DNA of 64,000 bases from Hymenopus coronatus (taxonomy: Eukaryota > Arthropoda > Insecta > Mantodea > Hymenopodidae): assembly GCA_030762935.1 (NCBI GenBank), contig CM060900.1, forward strand, positions 283,856,284 to 283,920,283, read 5' to 3'. Below, in pieces: positions 34,190 through 45,668 of the stretch (position 1 is its first letter; every line of letters begins with the position of its first letter). Below the pieces are notes generated by a model, which was given only the letters and a program-made list of their open reading frames with translations, did no database searches and was not told where the DNA came from. The position numbers and the translations under genes are program-made.

Positions 34190-34440
34190 GGAGAAAACTA
34201 ACATCCGCGATAATGAGAAATAAGACCATCACTGCTGATAGTGCTCAAAGGCGATTAGGGAAATCCCCCAAGAAGTCGTCGATTGAGTCAGGAGATTGCT
34301 TATTCATATGACTTTCTCAGAAAGCTGTGAAGAAATCAGGTTTGCTACCACACACAGTGCATATGGTACAGCAATTGAAAGAACCAGATTTTTTACTATC
34401 GATAAAACCCAACCCAAATCATCAGTTATCGAAGTTTAAC
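34190..34440 (+). pseudogene. Possible IS630/Tc1-mariner transposase N-terminal remnant
   Basis: One frame reads IMRNKTITADSAQRRLGKSP, then SQKAVKKSGLLPHTVHMVQQ and LKEPDF. This resembles the paired HTH region of mariner-like transposases (an SxxR..xLG..xxTLxRIL..L.L..YKIQ..QELK pattern). It is short, has one stop, and no DDE domain or terminal repeat was found. Confidence 0.3.
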
Positions 34441-34727
34441 ACCTATCATCAGAATTAAAGAATAAATTTAGGAATAAATAAGCTTTTCCATAATGGACAA
34501 CGTCACATATTTATCACCCCTTTTGCCACGACTTTCAGGGAATGGACTGTGCCTTATTGTTTAAACTACAAATTAAATGGCTACGAAATAATAAATACGG
34601 TAGGTATATAGGGAGTGTATCCAAAAGTGAAAAGCTTTAGTTGGGAATGTTTTAAAATACGCAGTATTTAAGCGAAGAAGTCATTTTAGTTGTATTTTCT
34701 ACATTTGATCATGAAATACTACCCCAG

Positions 34728-34951
34728 ATGCGTACCGAGCCCGGTGCTTCAGGCGTCTCGTCCCAAGGGTTCGATCCTAAGTGACCGCATGTGGTGAAAA
34801 AAATGGTTATGGGGCGGATTTTTCCGGGTTCTCCGATTTCCCCCGCCATCCCATTTTATCCGTTGTCATATTTTCATTCCATGTATAATCAGTGCAAACA
34901 CCTGCAATGCAATATGTAGTAAAAGCAGGCGTTAAACACTATACAAAATCG
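34728..34951 (+). mobile_element. Diverged SINE-A copy
   Basis: Plus-strand relic with B-box AGGGTTCGATCC, then GACCGCATGTGG, TTTTTCCGGGTTCTCCG and AAGCAGGCGTTAAACACTA at the 3' end, in the order of the intact copies but much more diverged. Confidence 0.7.
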
Positions 34952-34954
34952 GAA

Positions 34955-35470
34955 GGTCGTGGGATCGAGCGCGGCTAACCTCTCTGACCTATGTGTTTGG
35001 GGGGGGGGGGGTTCCCGGGTCACTAAGTAAATGCTAGAGAGGTTTCTCCATTCCCCCAAAATTCCTGTCCCTTCATTTCACCTCCATTTCATCTAACCGG
35101 GCTCCTTGAGGGCTGTGGGTGTCGGCGAGGACCGCGGTGATGGCGCCCTTCTGTGGTTGCGACTCCCCTCTAGAAATGCAACTCTCGGCGGCGGGATGTC
35201 AATGGAAGTCGTCTGTAGACTTGGGAAGTTTGATCAGACTTGGATCGCGGGCTCCTAGCGCTCCCTACACCGAGATTAAACTCCTTGGAATATGTTAGCG
35301 ACCCTCCATGGTGGCTCTTCCCCCGCGGTCTGGTTTCGGTCGACCTTAGGCATTACTCTCAACTCATCCTCCTGAGGTCTGACGTACACTAAGCCAATGG
35401 CTACAATCCGGAATTCCCTCCGACATCACACATACACACAAGCACAACACACACCGCAGATGCGTAGGTA
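34955..35470. other. GC-rich block of unknown nature
   Basis: Begins with a B-box-like GGTCGTGGGATCGAGCGCGG and a G13 run, and is distinctly GC-richer than its surroundings up to about 35,470. It has no open frame or match within the window. It may be another tRNA-derived or LINE-derived repeat. Confidence 0.35.
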
Positions 35471-36182
35471 ATAGTTCTGGATATAGCGGTTTTGAGTGGT
35501 TCTCTACGGAGGAAGTTTCTCCGAAAGCATACCACAATACAACCTCAAACTACTATGAAACCTTATCGGTAGCCAATTGTACATAACTATATGACTTTAA
35601 AAATATGAGTAGCTTGCCTTATATGGACTTATTTAAAAAATGCAATGTTCCATTGCTGTATGTTAAAGTATGATTGAACAATGGTGTGTTTTTCACAATC
35701 CGATATTCAGTTGAATTAACTATCGCTTTAAGTTCCAGAGAATGACTGAACTATGTGCTAGAACGCCTATTACGTTATATCTTTAAACTCAAATAAAACT
35801 GTTACATTAGTAATGTATTTATGCCATTACTTTGCGCATTTTGCTAAAATAAACAGTTCTTAAATCCGAATGAAAAGCAGGATTATTCGATAGCAATTTC
35901 TCACTATCGTAATGCATATATCGAAAACATTAAAAAAATGCCCGTGGCTACACGGCAGATCGCGGATTCAGTAAGACCGTCTGATACATATTTTGTGAGA
36001 CGGGTACTACTGATGGTATACATCACAGCTTACGGAATCTGTTCGAAGGTTGTATATATCTGGGGATAGAGAAACTCATGAAACACCACAGCGACTGGAA
36101 TCAGTTCGAATGTTGGTTATTACTGTGGAGAGAGTAATTGATGCTGTATGTATATACGCGGAATAAGTAAGTAATATAATTT

Positions 36183-36573
36183 TAGGGCGCAACACTACAA
36201 AGGTCATAAGCGCCCTAGGGAAATAAAAGAGCTAAATATTAAAAGGCATAGAAATCACTAAAACAGGAGTACCACATAAAGATTAAAACCAGGGAAAGCA
36301 TAAATAGGCTACCAAAGCCAGACTAAAAACGAGACACTAAAAGCATAAGTCGGTAAAAGCTAAAACCCAGAGATAAAATTAAACCCTACTGTACATCCCG
36401 CAGCGGCGGAGAAAATTAAGAGTCCGACACAAGACACAGCGTTGTCGCCCAGCAGGCTGGGGATGTCATTTGGCAGACACAGGGACGCACGCAGCACAGT
36501 ATAAAGGTGGCACTCCAATAAAAGATGACGCACCGTCAATGGTTCGTTACACGAAGCACATAGAGGTGCGGGT
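36183..36573 (-). mobile_element. Family B element split by the Polinton: 3' part
   Basis: Minus strand. It holds the 3' hairpin (GGGCGC..GCGCCC form near 36,183-36,216), 3' untranslated region and C-terminal finger region (CASCNEPLTVRHLLLEC near 36,530). It stops exactly at the TSD GCGGGT, where the Polinton starts, and resumes at 54,163. Confidence 0.92.
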
Positions 36574-36987
36574 AGTAGTCTATAAAGGTTACATTTGGCC
36601 CTCGTTTGCATAATAATCAGAGCAATTAATTTGCACACTTAAATAATTTGCATATCAAAAAATTCCCATATAAAGAAATTTGAATATTAATTAGAGCAAT
36701 TTATTTGCATATCAGACAGCTATCAATCATTGAAGCATATTAATGAGCCGCGGAACCGCCCCTCTCGAAAAACGTCAATTATTGAGCCACGAGGGAGTTT
36801 GAGGGCTCGTTTCCAATTGAAATTTAATGAGCATTCTAAGCGTGCAATCGGATTTTACCTATCATTACAGAATAAAAACTTTATGCATTTCTCGATTTGA
36901 ATATTTACTATAATTAAATTAATGTTGAATAAATGTACATTTCCAGGTATACGATCACAAGATGGCGTCAAACGTTACCTGTTTGGA
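36574..36987 (+). repeat. Polinton left terminal inverted repeat
   Basis: About 414 bp matching the reverse complement of 53,750-54,162, at roughly 85% by eye. Similarity ends after CTGTTTGGA. In protein-primed replication the TIRs hold the origins. The terminal AGTAGTCTATAAAGG also contains a TATA-like word. Confidence 0.95.
36604..36710. promoter_or_regulatory. Octamer-motif array in the left TIR
   Basis: Four ATTTGCAT-type words at 36,604 (GTTTGCAT), 36,629 (ATTTGCAC), 36,646 and 36,703. This is the POU-domain/Oct-1 octamer in reverse. The first lies 30 bp from the terminus, and positions match those in the right TIR. A role at the origin is inference by analogy with adenovirus ITRs. Confidence 0.6.
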
Positions 36988-37344
36988 AATGAAAATGTTT
37001 AGAAATATTTAATACCAACGCTTAGTAATACAAAAACCAAATTTCAGCGTTTTATTTAGCGAAATGCGCTTAAGAATCGCCAAAATCACAAAATTATGAG
37101 AAATATAAGCAGAACAGATCTGCAAATATATAACCCTTATGTGAATTAATGCAACTTATAACTAATAAAGGAAGTATATGACTCAGGGGAAAAGGAAAAC
37201 AGGAATTATTTATTTAGTTTATTAATTTATTTTCTATTTCATTGAAGAGCTGAGTATAAGCTCGAAAAATGGACTTCTTACTGGGGATGTGCCTTCATCC
37301 AATACTTTGAGAGTGAAATGTCTATAAGTCATCAGTATGACAAA

Positions 37345-37516
37345 ATTCAAATGAAATGCAATAGCGCTACGATGAACAAACACGGTACCAGCGGGAATCC
37401 AATCCTGGTCATCAGAACACAGATACATTAATTCAAACGCAATGCAATAGCGCTTCGATAAACAAATATCACGCCAGCGGGAATCGAACCCGGGCCATCA
37501 GAACTTACATGCATAC
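37345..37516 (-). repeat. Tandem dimer of a tRNA-like unit
   Basis: Two 86-bp units beginning ATTCAAATGAAATG (37,345) and ATTCAAACGCAATG (37,431). On the minus strand each holds a B-box-like element (GGATTGGATTCCC; GGGTTCGATTCCC) preceded by TCTGATGRCC. It looks like a dimeric tRNA-derived SINE fragment inside the Polinton's left flank. Confidence 0.6.
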
Positions 37517-37770
37517 TTGCACGCACACACGCACACTTACACGAACACACATACACACACTTGCAAGCATTCAGACATAAAAAGGCACAAATATCATACA
37601 AACATATGCACACACATGCATCCTTGCACACACAAAGTTCTTGAATGTATATAATATGAATGCTAGTACGGCAGCAGAGGCGCCTGAAGTCCAAGTTGTG
37701 CCAGCAACGGCCGAATCCTTACTAAGGTTAAAATGGCCAAATACCACAAACAACGTCTTCCCAGGCTTAA

Positions 37771-37900
37771 AGCGAGACGACCCTCAGCCCCGCCCAGGCA
37801 GGTGTAGAGTTGCGCTCAAAAGCGAGACGGCCTTCAGCCCACCCAGCTAGGTGTAGAGGCACGCTCACAAGCGCGACCACCCTCAGGATGTCCAGGTAAA
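37771..37900 (+). repeat. Three 50-bp tandem units
   Basis: AGCGAGACGACCCTCAGCCC (37,771), AGCGAGACGGCCTTCAGCCC (37,821) and a shorter third unit from 37,870. They lie in noncoding left Polinton sequence. Confidence 0.75.
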
Positions 37901-38149
37901 GGAGGGTGTCTCCCCCTAAATTCAGACCATGGCATTTTGGCTCGCATTCGTTATAATGAAAGAAAAACCTTACTGTCAAACCTTTTCCCAGGACAAAAAT
38001 GTGAGCGCGGGGAATTGCGAGCTAAATCTACAGCTATTGTTGACTATTAAGAACCGAAATGTAGCTGCTCCACAAACTATTTGAGACGCTTTTCGACTAT
38101 ACATTAAAAGCAAACACTCCCCAAAGCTAACACCAGCTGTCTTTAAGAG

Positions 38150-38765
38150 GGAAAAAAGAGACGCATTCGTTCGTGAGAAACATATCTTAGAATCTATTCT
38201 CCTTTTACCTATACAAGAACGAAATAAAATGGTCCTAACCAAGCCCCTCCCCGCCCACATACACATAAATGATTTGAGATGGCTTACAATATATGTTAAA
38301 AGTGAAATCATTTGTGGACTGACAGAACAAAATTAATGAATACCTACTCGTGAGAAAACTCCTAACGAATCGCACAATGGTGTTTCAAGAATCAACAGGT
38401 TTCACTAAGAAAAGACGCTAACAAAAAGCCTCAGTCCATCCGACAGAGGAATGTGAAATATGAAATTCTCACCGAAAATATATGCGAACTGTCTAAAGAG
38501 AAAAATGGACTGCATTCGTTCATGAGAAGAATGACTTCGAATCTATTCTTCCTTAACCTTACAACCTTCCCCCACCCCCACCCCTTCATAAATTATTTGA
38601 GATGGGTTACGATAATATATTAAAAGCGAAATTATTTGTGAACTGGCAGAACAAAATTAATGAATACCTACCTACTCGTGAGAAAATTCCTAACGCATCG
38701 CCCCATAGTGTTTCAAGAATTAACAGGTTCCAATAAGAAAAAAAGCCTCAGGCCATCCGACAGGG
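38150..38765 (+). repeat. Tandem duplication, about 349-bp period
   Basis: Shared landmarks are GCATTCGTTCNTGAGAA (38,163 and 38,512), CAGAACAAAATTAATGAATA and GCCATCCGACAG-type endings. The second copy leads directly into the TATA box at 38,766. The copies have diverged by about 15%. Confidence 0.8.
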
Positions 38766-38773
38766 TATAAATA
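38766..38773 (+). promoter_or_regulatory. TATA box of the leftward-end transcription unit
   Basis: GGGTATAAATACAGACG, a canonical TATAAATA. It sits in the noncoding left part upstream of the spliced gene at 40,256, so it could drive the early genes of the element. The start site and first exon cannot be located from sequence alone. Confidence 0.5.
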
Positions 38774-39339
38774 CAGACGAAAAAAATCGTGCTTTCACCA
38801 GACGCGTGTTTGAAGCAGTAGTGAAAGAGTGAAAAAATTCGCATCAGCCTCACTTAGCAAGGAGCTATACATTCCAGCTTAAAGATATAAAACATGCTTT
38901 TTTTTTTCTAGATTTAATGTAATTTACAGTGACTTTAGCATAAAACACACTATGTTTTCACGGTTTTTAAGCTTGTGAACATAGAAATTTTAAAGCAAAT
39001 CAGTTTTTCGTCAGAGAGAGAGAGAGGGAGAGAGAGAAAGTTGAATAAACTAATTCACATAAATGCATATACTTCAACGCTTACAGATGCAAAGTGCAAA
39101 AACCATGTGTACACATATACACGCGAATGCAATTACAAGTGGGCAAACACACCCACACACTGCAACACATCTTAATATAAGACAATTAATATGTTTCTGT
39201 TATGCACAAGGGCTCTTTTACTAGCAACGCCATTTATGTAGCATAAAACGCAGTGCCCTTCACTATATTTGCGGTTTATTAACAATATCATAATTGAAAT
39301 CTAGACAAAAACATTTTTCATCTCAGAGAGTTTCAACAA

Positions 39340-40170
39340 ACTCGCTCGCACATACTTACACCTACACCCACCCACAAGTGAATACGCAATTGTACATAGG
39401 CAAGCGCATACTTACACATACACACATACGCCCACACACATACGAACACTCGCAACCATACATGCAAACGCACATTTACACACATACAGGCATAACAAGC
39501 AATCACATACACTTGCACGCATACACATGCATACACACAAGCACACGCATGCACACATGTATGCACGAACACACGCATGTACGCACATTCACACATACAT
39601 TCATACACACATTCACACTCACACATGCATAACAAGCAATCACACACACACACGCCTACATACACATACGCCCCACACACACATGCACACACATGCATGC
39701 ACACGGATACACTCATGCACACACATGCACACGCACTTACACAAACATGAACGTACGCGCATACGCGAAAGCACACACATGCACGCACACGTATACTCTC
39801 ATGCACGCATATATGCATACGCACATTGACACATTCTCATGCACACATTTGTATACAGCATGCACGCACACGCATACACGCATGCACGCACACGTATACA
39901 CTCATGCAAACATATATGCATACGCACATTCACACATTCTCATGCACACACTGGTATACACGAATGCACACGCATACAAACACGTCAGCTCATACACTCA
40001 TACACATATATATTCATACACACATGCACACCGTCTCATGCACACATTTGTATACAGCATGCACGCACACGCATACACGCATGCACGCACACGTATACAC
40101 TCATGCACACACATATGCATACACACATGCACGCACACGCATGCACACAGACAAGCTACCAGATTTACAC
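39340..40170. repeat. CA-rich imperfect minisatellite
   Basis: Degenerate CACACA/CATGCACGCATACA sequence including near-duplicates of GCACACATTTGTATACAGCA at about 39,840 and 40,038. Long His/Thr open frames here are artefacts. It lies between the left TATA box and the first recognised exon, so it probably expanded within an intron or leader. Confidence 0.85.
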
Positions 40171-40255
40171 CTGATGACTTATAAAAATATGTATATATAA
40201 ACATGCTTTTATAAAAAGAATAATGAGCTTATTATGATTTTTTAAAAACTTTCAG

Positions 40256-40713
40256 AACCAATTAATCATTCAGGGAACAAAAGAACACACCAATGTGATG
40301 ATTGGAAAAGAGCAGTAGGGGCTAATCAAGCGGCACAGGTTTATGCTGACTGCGGTTTCAGCATCCTGCTGCATGATTCGCTTCTTCCTTTAACCGGTAA
40401 GATATCTAATCTTTATTTCATAAGATAAAAGAAACAAAATAAAATATATAAGCCATGCATCCTGCATCATCCTGAACAAAGATAAAAACTTGATTCTTTT
40501 TGTGTATATTGCAGAAAACGATGGTCCGCTTGACTTGACAATGAGAGGTCTTAACCAGCCTGCACTCCCTCTTGATCTGGTAACATGCAGGACACCTGAT
40601 GAAGCCCAGGAGCCACTAGATCTTTCTATCAGAAAAGGCAGGCAATCCCATAGGCTGAGGAGACAGCAACTAGATTCCCTCCTAAAACATCGTGGCGGAG
40701 GACGTCCTTTGTG
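40256..40713 (+). CDS. Spliced Polinton left-end gene with PLDLT/PLDLS motifs
   Basis: Exon 40,256-40,396 follows the acceptor AACTTTCAG. The intron 40,397-40,514 (118 bp) starts GTAAGA and ends ATTGCAG. Exon 40,515-40,713 ends in TGA. The frame is open across the phase-1 junction without stops. The first exon encodes Cys/His-poor sequence (HSGNKRTHQCDDWKRAVGAN). The second encodes GPLDLTMRG, LPLDLVTC and EPLDLSIRKGRQ, then a basic tail ending GGGRP. PxDLS is the binding motif for the corepressor CtBP, best known from adenovirus E1A. Upstream exons are unknown. It is followed, in another frame, by the polymerase gene. The regulatory role is inference. Confidence 0.6.
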
Positions 40714-40733
40714 AGGAGTCGTCGGGGGACGAG

Positions 40734-43700
40734 ATGTGGAGTGCAGCAATTGCTGCATTGATATATGATGATGCTGTGTCAGCTCAACTACCTCAACAGA
40801 CACAAACCGAGCGTCTAGGTTCTCCAGTTCCAGGTATTTCCTGCAGACCCGACCATTTTGGGATTGCTTGGAAGGATGCCAACAAACCAACCACCTCAGG
40901 GATCACCACAGGAGCAGGGCTTCAGGTTGAGATTCCATCTTCGATAAATGGGCACAAGAGGGGCCATGAAGAGGCATTATCATCTTCCGATGAGGACGAA
41001 GACGCACCCTCGTCACCTAAAATTCTAAAGGTCAGTCATAGCCATCTTCAATGTAATATAATTGAAAATGCATTCAAGCGACAGATTTTTAATACTAAAA
41101 TAGAAAATACACCTAAAATTACAGACCCCCAGGCATTCCTAGAGAGATGCAGGCCTCTAGTTATCAATGAGCTCAATCCTGAACAGAAATCAATCGGGAT
41201 TTAAGATAATTTGCTCTTTGCAAATTACATATATGATCCAGGCCCCTGATTCCGACCATTTTGAGAATATCCATTGCAATAGTGATGCTAAACTGGGAAT
41301 ACAATCATCCGATTTGGATTCTTTATTCTCCACTGTGGTGAATGAAATGCTTGAAAACATTTCAAATTTCCAAGGACAAGCCAGTTCAAAATCTCTACTG
41401 TCTGTCAACTCCCTAGTTAATAGTGCAAGCTATTATACTCCTCTCAAGGCATCACGTTACATAGAACTTCCTGCTGTAATTAGCAATAAAAAGGCTGTTA
41501 TAAACATTCAGAATGATGATGAATACTGTTTTGCATGGTGTATGTTGGCCGCAAGATATAGTGTAAAGAAGAATGCACAAATGATAAGCAAATACCTTCA
41601 ACATCTCTTATTCAGTGAATTACATTATACAGACATTGAATTCCCTGTCAGCCTACACCAGGTAAATCAGTTTGAAAAACAAAACCTAGGAACGGTGGTC
41701 ACTGTATTCGGCTTAGATGACGATAGATCTGTAATCCCACTATACCAACCACAAACAAAGCATACATTTAATGTTAATTTGCTTTTTATCTCAGAGGGGG
41801 AAAACTCCCACTATTGCCTTATAAAGAACTTGCAAAAACTTGTAAAAAGCCAATTCACGAAGAATCGTAACAACCACTGGATCTGCGAACCCTGCATGAG
41901 ACAATTTAAAATTGAAGAAATGTACAAGAAACAGCAGCTGAGATGTTCCAAGGCACAAATTCTAAAGACGCCTACAAGCGATGATGATATCCGGTTTTGA
42001 TCCTATTCAAAGGGTACACATGTAAGCTTTGTAATCAACGCTGACTTTGAGAGTGCGCTAGCAAAGGTCCACTCTTGTGAGTCCTCTACTAATGAGAGCT
42101 GGACCCGAGCTATCCAGCACCACAATGCGATGTCAATATCGCTCAAGCTAGTATGTCGTCATGACAGTTGGCTATCTATATTTATGCTATTTAGAGGTCG
42201 TGATACTATTAAACATTTCTTTATCGAGCTTAAAGTGATAGCCGACATGGTAATATCGCATTACAGTAAGATAGAGGAAATTAATTTGACAGCTCAGGAA
42301 TGGGCTGATTTTCATAGCGCTAGTCATTGTCACATATATAGCAAGGGGTTTGAGGAACATGATCTGAAAGTTAGGGACCATGATCATTTATCAGGGGCCT
42401 TCCTTGGAGGCGCTCATTCTGCCTGCAATTTAAATAGAAAGGTACCGAAACTCATACCAACTTTTTTTCACTGCCTGAGCAATTATGACAGCCACTTTTT
42501 AATAGAGCATCTGGCATTCAATGATAATCCGATTTCAGGTATCGCCACCACTTCTGAGCGGTATATATCGTTTTCAAAGCGATACAGGTACATAGATTTC
42601 AGGTTTCTAGATAGATTCAGGTTGCTAGACGATAAACTATCTAGCCTAGCCAACATGCTTGAAAAGGATGAATTCCGGATAAAAAATGCAGAGTATAAAG
42701 ATCCTGAACACCAAGAGCTCATGAGAGCAAAAGGGATATATCCCTACTCATATGTTGATAATGAAGAGAAACTCGAAGTAACTCCATTACCTGACATTGA
42801 ACAGTTTGATGGTATATCTCAAGATGAGTATCAACATGCCCAAAATGTTTAGAAAACATTCAAAATTAAGAATTTAGGTCAATACAGTGATCTATACCTG
42901 AAAACAGACACATTATTGCTACCTGATGTCTTTGAGAAGCTTAGGGACCTCTGACTGGAAGTATACAATTTAGATCCGTGCTGATATTATACGTTACCAG
43001 GTCTTGCCTTAGGTGCTATGCTTAAGATAACGAAAGTAAAGATTGACCTCATTTCTGACCAACAAATGTTAGAATTTTTTGAGGGAGCAATCAGAGGCGG
43101 AATTTGTAGTGTATCTAAACGATACATAAAAGCTCAAAATTAATATATACCAGATTACCAGCCTGAAGAAAAGCCTGTGTATGTCTTCTATTCGGATTTA
43201 AATGACTTATACGGAAGTTCGATGATTCATTACCATCCTAAATGAAAACTAAGATTCCTGACCAAAGATGAAATCATTTTGATCTATTTCGCTTCTGTAC
43301 CTTCTGATTCACCCATTGGATATGTGTTCGAAGTTGATTTGGAGTATCCTAGTCATAACCACGACGAGCACAAAGAGCTTTCTCTCTCTCCACAAAGTCA
43401 AATACCACCACATGGTCAATACAAAAAACTGCTGGCAACTTTGCACAATAAACAAAAGTACACCTTAGAAATCTCCAGCAGTGTATTGATTTAGGTCTCT
43501 AATTGCAAAAAAAAATAAAATACATCTTGTTAAGGCATATGAAAGGTCGGATTGGCTGAAGACTTATATTAATATGAATACAGAAAGACGTGCAAGGGAG
43601 ACGTCCAAATTTTGACAAAGTCTGTAGAAAAAATGAATAATTCTGTATATGGAAAATTAATTGAAAACGTGAGAAAATATACTGACTTCCGAATTGTATC

Positions 43701-44461
43701 GTCTTGGAAGCAGGCCAGGAAACTGACTGTCAGACCGACGTACCTTAGGAGCATTATATTTAAGGAAAATCTGATAGGGATACAGTTGAGCAGAGAGGAA
43801 GTTCTCATGAATAAGCCTATCTACATAGGGCAGGCAATTTCGGATATTTCAAAATCGATATTGTACGATTTTTTTCTATAGAGTCATGAAACCAAATTTA
43901 AAAGATCTATTCCTGGCCTACATGGAAACCGACTCCTTTATATTTGAAACATCAACAGATATTTATCAGTTTATGAAGTGGTACGCGCACCTTTTCGATA
44001 CATCAACTTTTGCAGTAGACAACCCATATGGAATAATACAAGAGAACAAAAAAGTGATAGGTTTATTTAAAAATGGGCTTAGAGTTATGTCCTTTTATGA
44101 ATATGTCGGGCTTAGGCCTAAACTGTATAGTTATAGATATGAGGGACAGACAGTAAAAAAGGCAAAAGGAATAAACAAAACCGGTATGCTAAATCTAAAC
44201 TTCGAGAACTATTTTGAATGTCTAAATGATATTAGAAAAAACATTTTGGTAAAGCAAATGACATGTTGGAGCTACAAGCATTCAATTCATACGATAGAGC
44301 AGAATAAAGTCGCTCTCCATGAAAGAGACGACAAAAGGAAATTGATTGAAGGCTCAGATTACGCTCTTGCCTGGGGTCATTATTCGCTGGCTATGGCTAA
44401 CACTTATCAGGGAAAAAATGCTGTCTCTGACACCCGCATTGTCTTGTATATATGTAAATAA
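40734..44461 (+). pseudogene. polB: Polinton protein-primed DNA polymerase B, decayed
   Basis: Replicates the element from its TIRs. The chosen ATG at 40,734 opens MWSAAIAALIYDD. An acidic stretch (SSSDEDEDAPSS) follows, then an N-terminal domain with KAVINIQNDDEYCFAWCMLA and a Cys pair near 41,880. Exo I DFE lies at 42,043-42,051 and the LKVRDHDHLSG box near 42,366. Palm motif A (YSDLNDLYGSS) is near 43,188, motif B (KMNNSVYGK) near 43,633 and motif C (YMETDS) at 43,919. Breaks include a frameshift near 41,190, in-frame stops at 41,998, 42,850, 42,952, 42,982 and 43,141, another near 43,243, frameshifts in 43,490-43,610, and one near 43,880. All catalytic motifs are still visible. Confidence 0.92.
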
Positions 44462-44462
44462 A
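44457..44462 (+). terminator. Polyadenylation signal overlapping the polB stop
   Basis: AATAAA at 44,457-44,462 contains the polymerase stop codon TAA (44,459-44,461). A second AATAAA on the same strand is at 44,697. On the opposite strand AATAAA at about 44,733-44,738 would end the convergent integrase transcript. Confidence 0.6.
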
Positions 44463-44747
44463 TCTGTATACATTAATATCTGAAGCTATTCTTGTATATA
44501 TTTGTTTAAATGCTGTATATAATTTTATATCTTATCTCTATATTATATTCAAAGCCTCAATTTAAAATCTATTTGCATAGGCGTTTTTTCTGCATATATT
44601 TTTTGATTTTTTAATTTATGAATCATTTAATGTTTGTAGGAATTATAATTTGTAAACAAACTGTTAAGCGAAAGGGTAAATGAAGGATGTTTTTGACAAT
44701 AAAAACAGATTAGATGAAAGTCAAATGTTTCTTTATTTCTATTCTTC

Positions 44748-45662
44748 CTACAATATATCTTTCCTGTCAATCCACTGAGGTTTAGGGAAACCGTAACACT
44801 TTACAGGAATCCTATTTTCGTGGCTGCGAAAGACTTTCTCAATTAGGTATGTGCTGGGATAAAGTGTTGATTTAAGTTCGTGACCATAGAAAGCTCATTT
44901 AATCTCCTCTCCATTATTATCTTTTAGAATGTATGTAGTAGGGTTGGTTCTTTTCACTGCGTCGACTTTGAAGATTTCAACACTCCAATTAGCTTCATAT
45001 CCCTTCTCAAAATGTCCTTTATGTCTAGATATCCTCACATAGTCACCAACTTTAAACTTTCTTGCACTCCTCTTCTCTTTTCGATGATGGTCATAGTTGT
45101 ATACTGACAGAAGAAGGCTGTTATGCTTCACTTCACTAGGCTTCATTCATATAGTTGAATGGTAAGAATTGTTGTACATTGAGATGATTCGTGGTAGAAG
45201 GTCTAGCCACTTGTATAATCCTTGAGCTAAGAATTTCCAATACATCATATCCTTCAATGTTCTTATTAGACGTTCCACGTCAGCAGCCTTCACGTTGCTA
45301 TAAGTGCTGTAGTGATTAATGTTGTTGTTCTTCATCAGATTTTTAAAATGTTTATTGTAAAACTCTTTTCCGTTATCACTTTGTATATTCCGAGGTGATT
45401 TCTGCATCTCATGTAAAATCTCTTCCATAGCCTTTGAAACTTGAATGCCAGTCTTATCCTTTAATGCTCTTGCATATGCCATTTTAGAGTAGAAGTTGAC
45501 GGCGATAAGTATATACTTGAAGTTTTTGTTCAGTTTAGCATGGGGGATCATATCAACCAGGTAAATCTGTTCAAGATCGTCTAGGCCTTCGCTGACAATC
45601 TTTCTACGTAAGAAATTCCTTCTCGAATGGTGCATGAAGCTCTGCTCCTATATTTTTCTTCG
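44748..45662 (-). pseudogene. Polinton integrase (rve family), three breaks
   Basis: Inserts the element with a 6-bp stagger. The core at 45,147-45,635 is open and carries the D,D,E triad: YLVDMIPHAK, QSDNGKEFYNKHF and ADVERLIRTLK, plus INHYSTYSNVKA. An in-frame stop at 45,147-45,149 separates it from the C-terminal SH3/chromo-like part (KFKVGDYVRISRHKGHFEKG, WSVEIFKV). A second stop near 44,895 precedes the tail AFYGHEL..KVFRSH, which ends at 44,748. A frameshift near 45,640 breaks the N-terminal Arg-rich segment. It converges on the polymerase gene. A second, older copy is at 22,500-23,838. Confidence 0.92.
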
Positions 45663-45668
45663 CCTCTG

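Larger units (their letters stand above)
33809..36182. other. Spacer between family B copies with old repeat debris
   Basis: Apart from the transposase-like remnant, the SINE-A relic and the GC-rich block listed separately, this is AT-rich sequence with no supported gene. Confidence 0.5.

Noticed and set aside
36360..36638. Independent 92-codon gene
   Set aside because: It is the C-terminal finger of the split family B ORF2 running over the Polinton junction.
39294..40204. His/Thr-rich and Cys/Val-rich open frames
   Set aside because: Products of a CA-rich minisatellite; every frame stays open for compositional reasons.
40692..40733. LxCxE-like (VLCEESSGDE) retinoblastoma-binding motif just before the polymerase ATG
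   Set aside because: The first residue is Val rather than Leu. The stretch precedes the only ATG, with a stop a few codons upstream and no good acceptor, so it is probably not translated.
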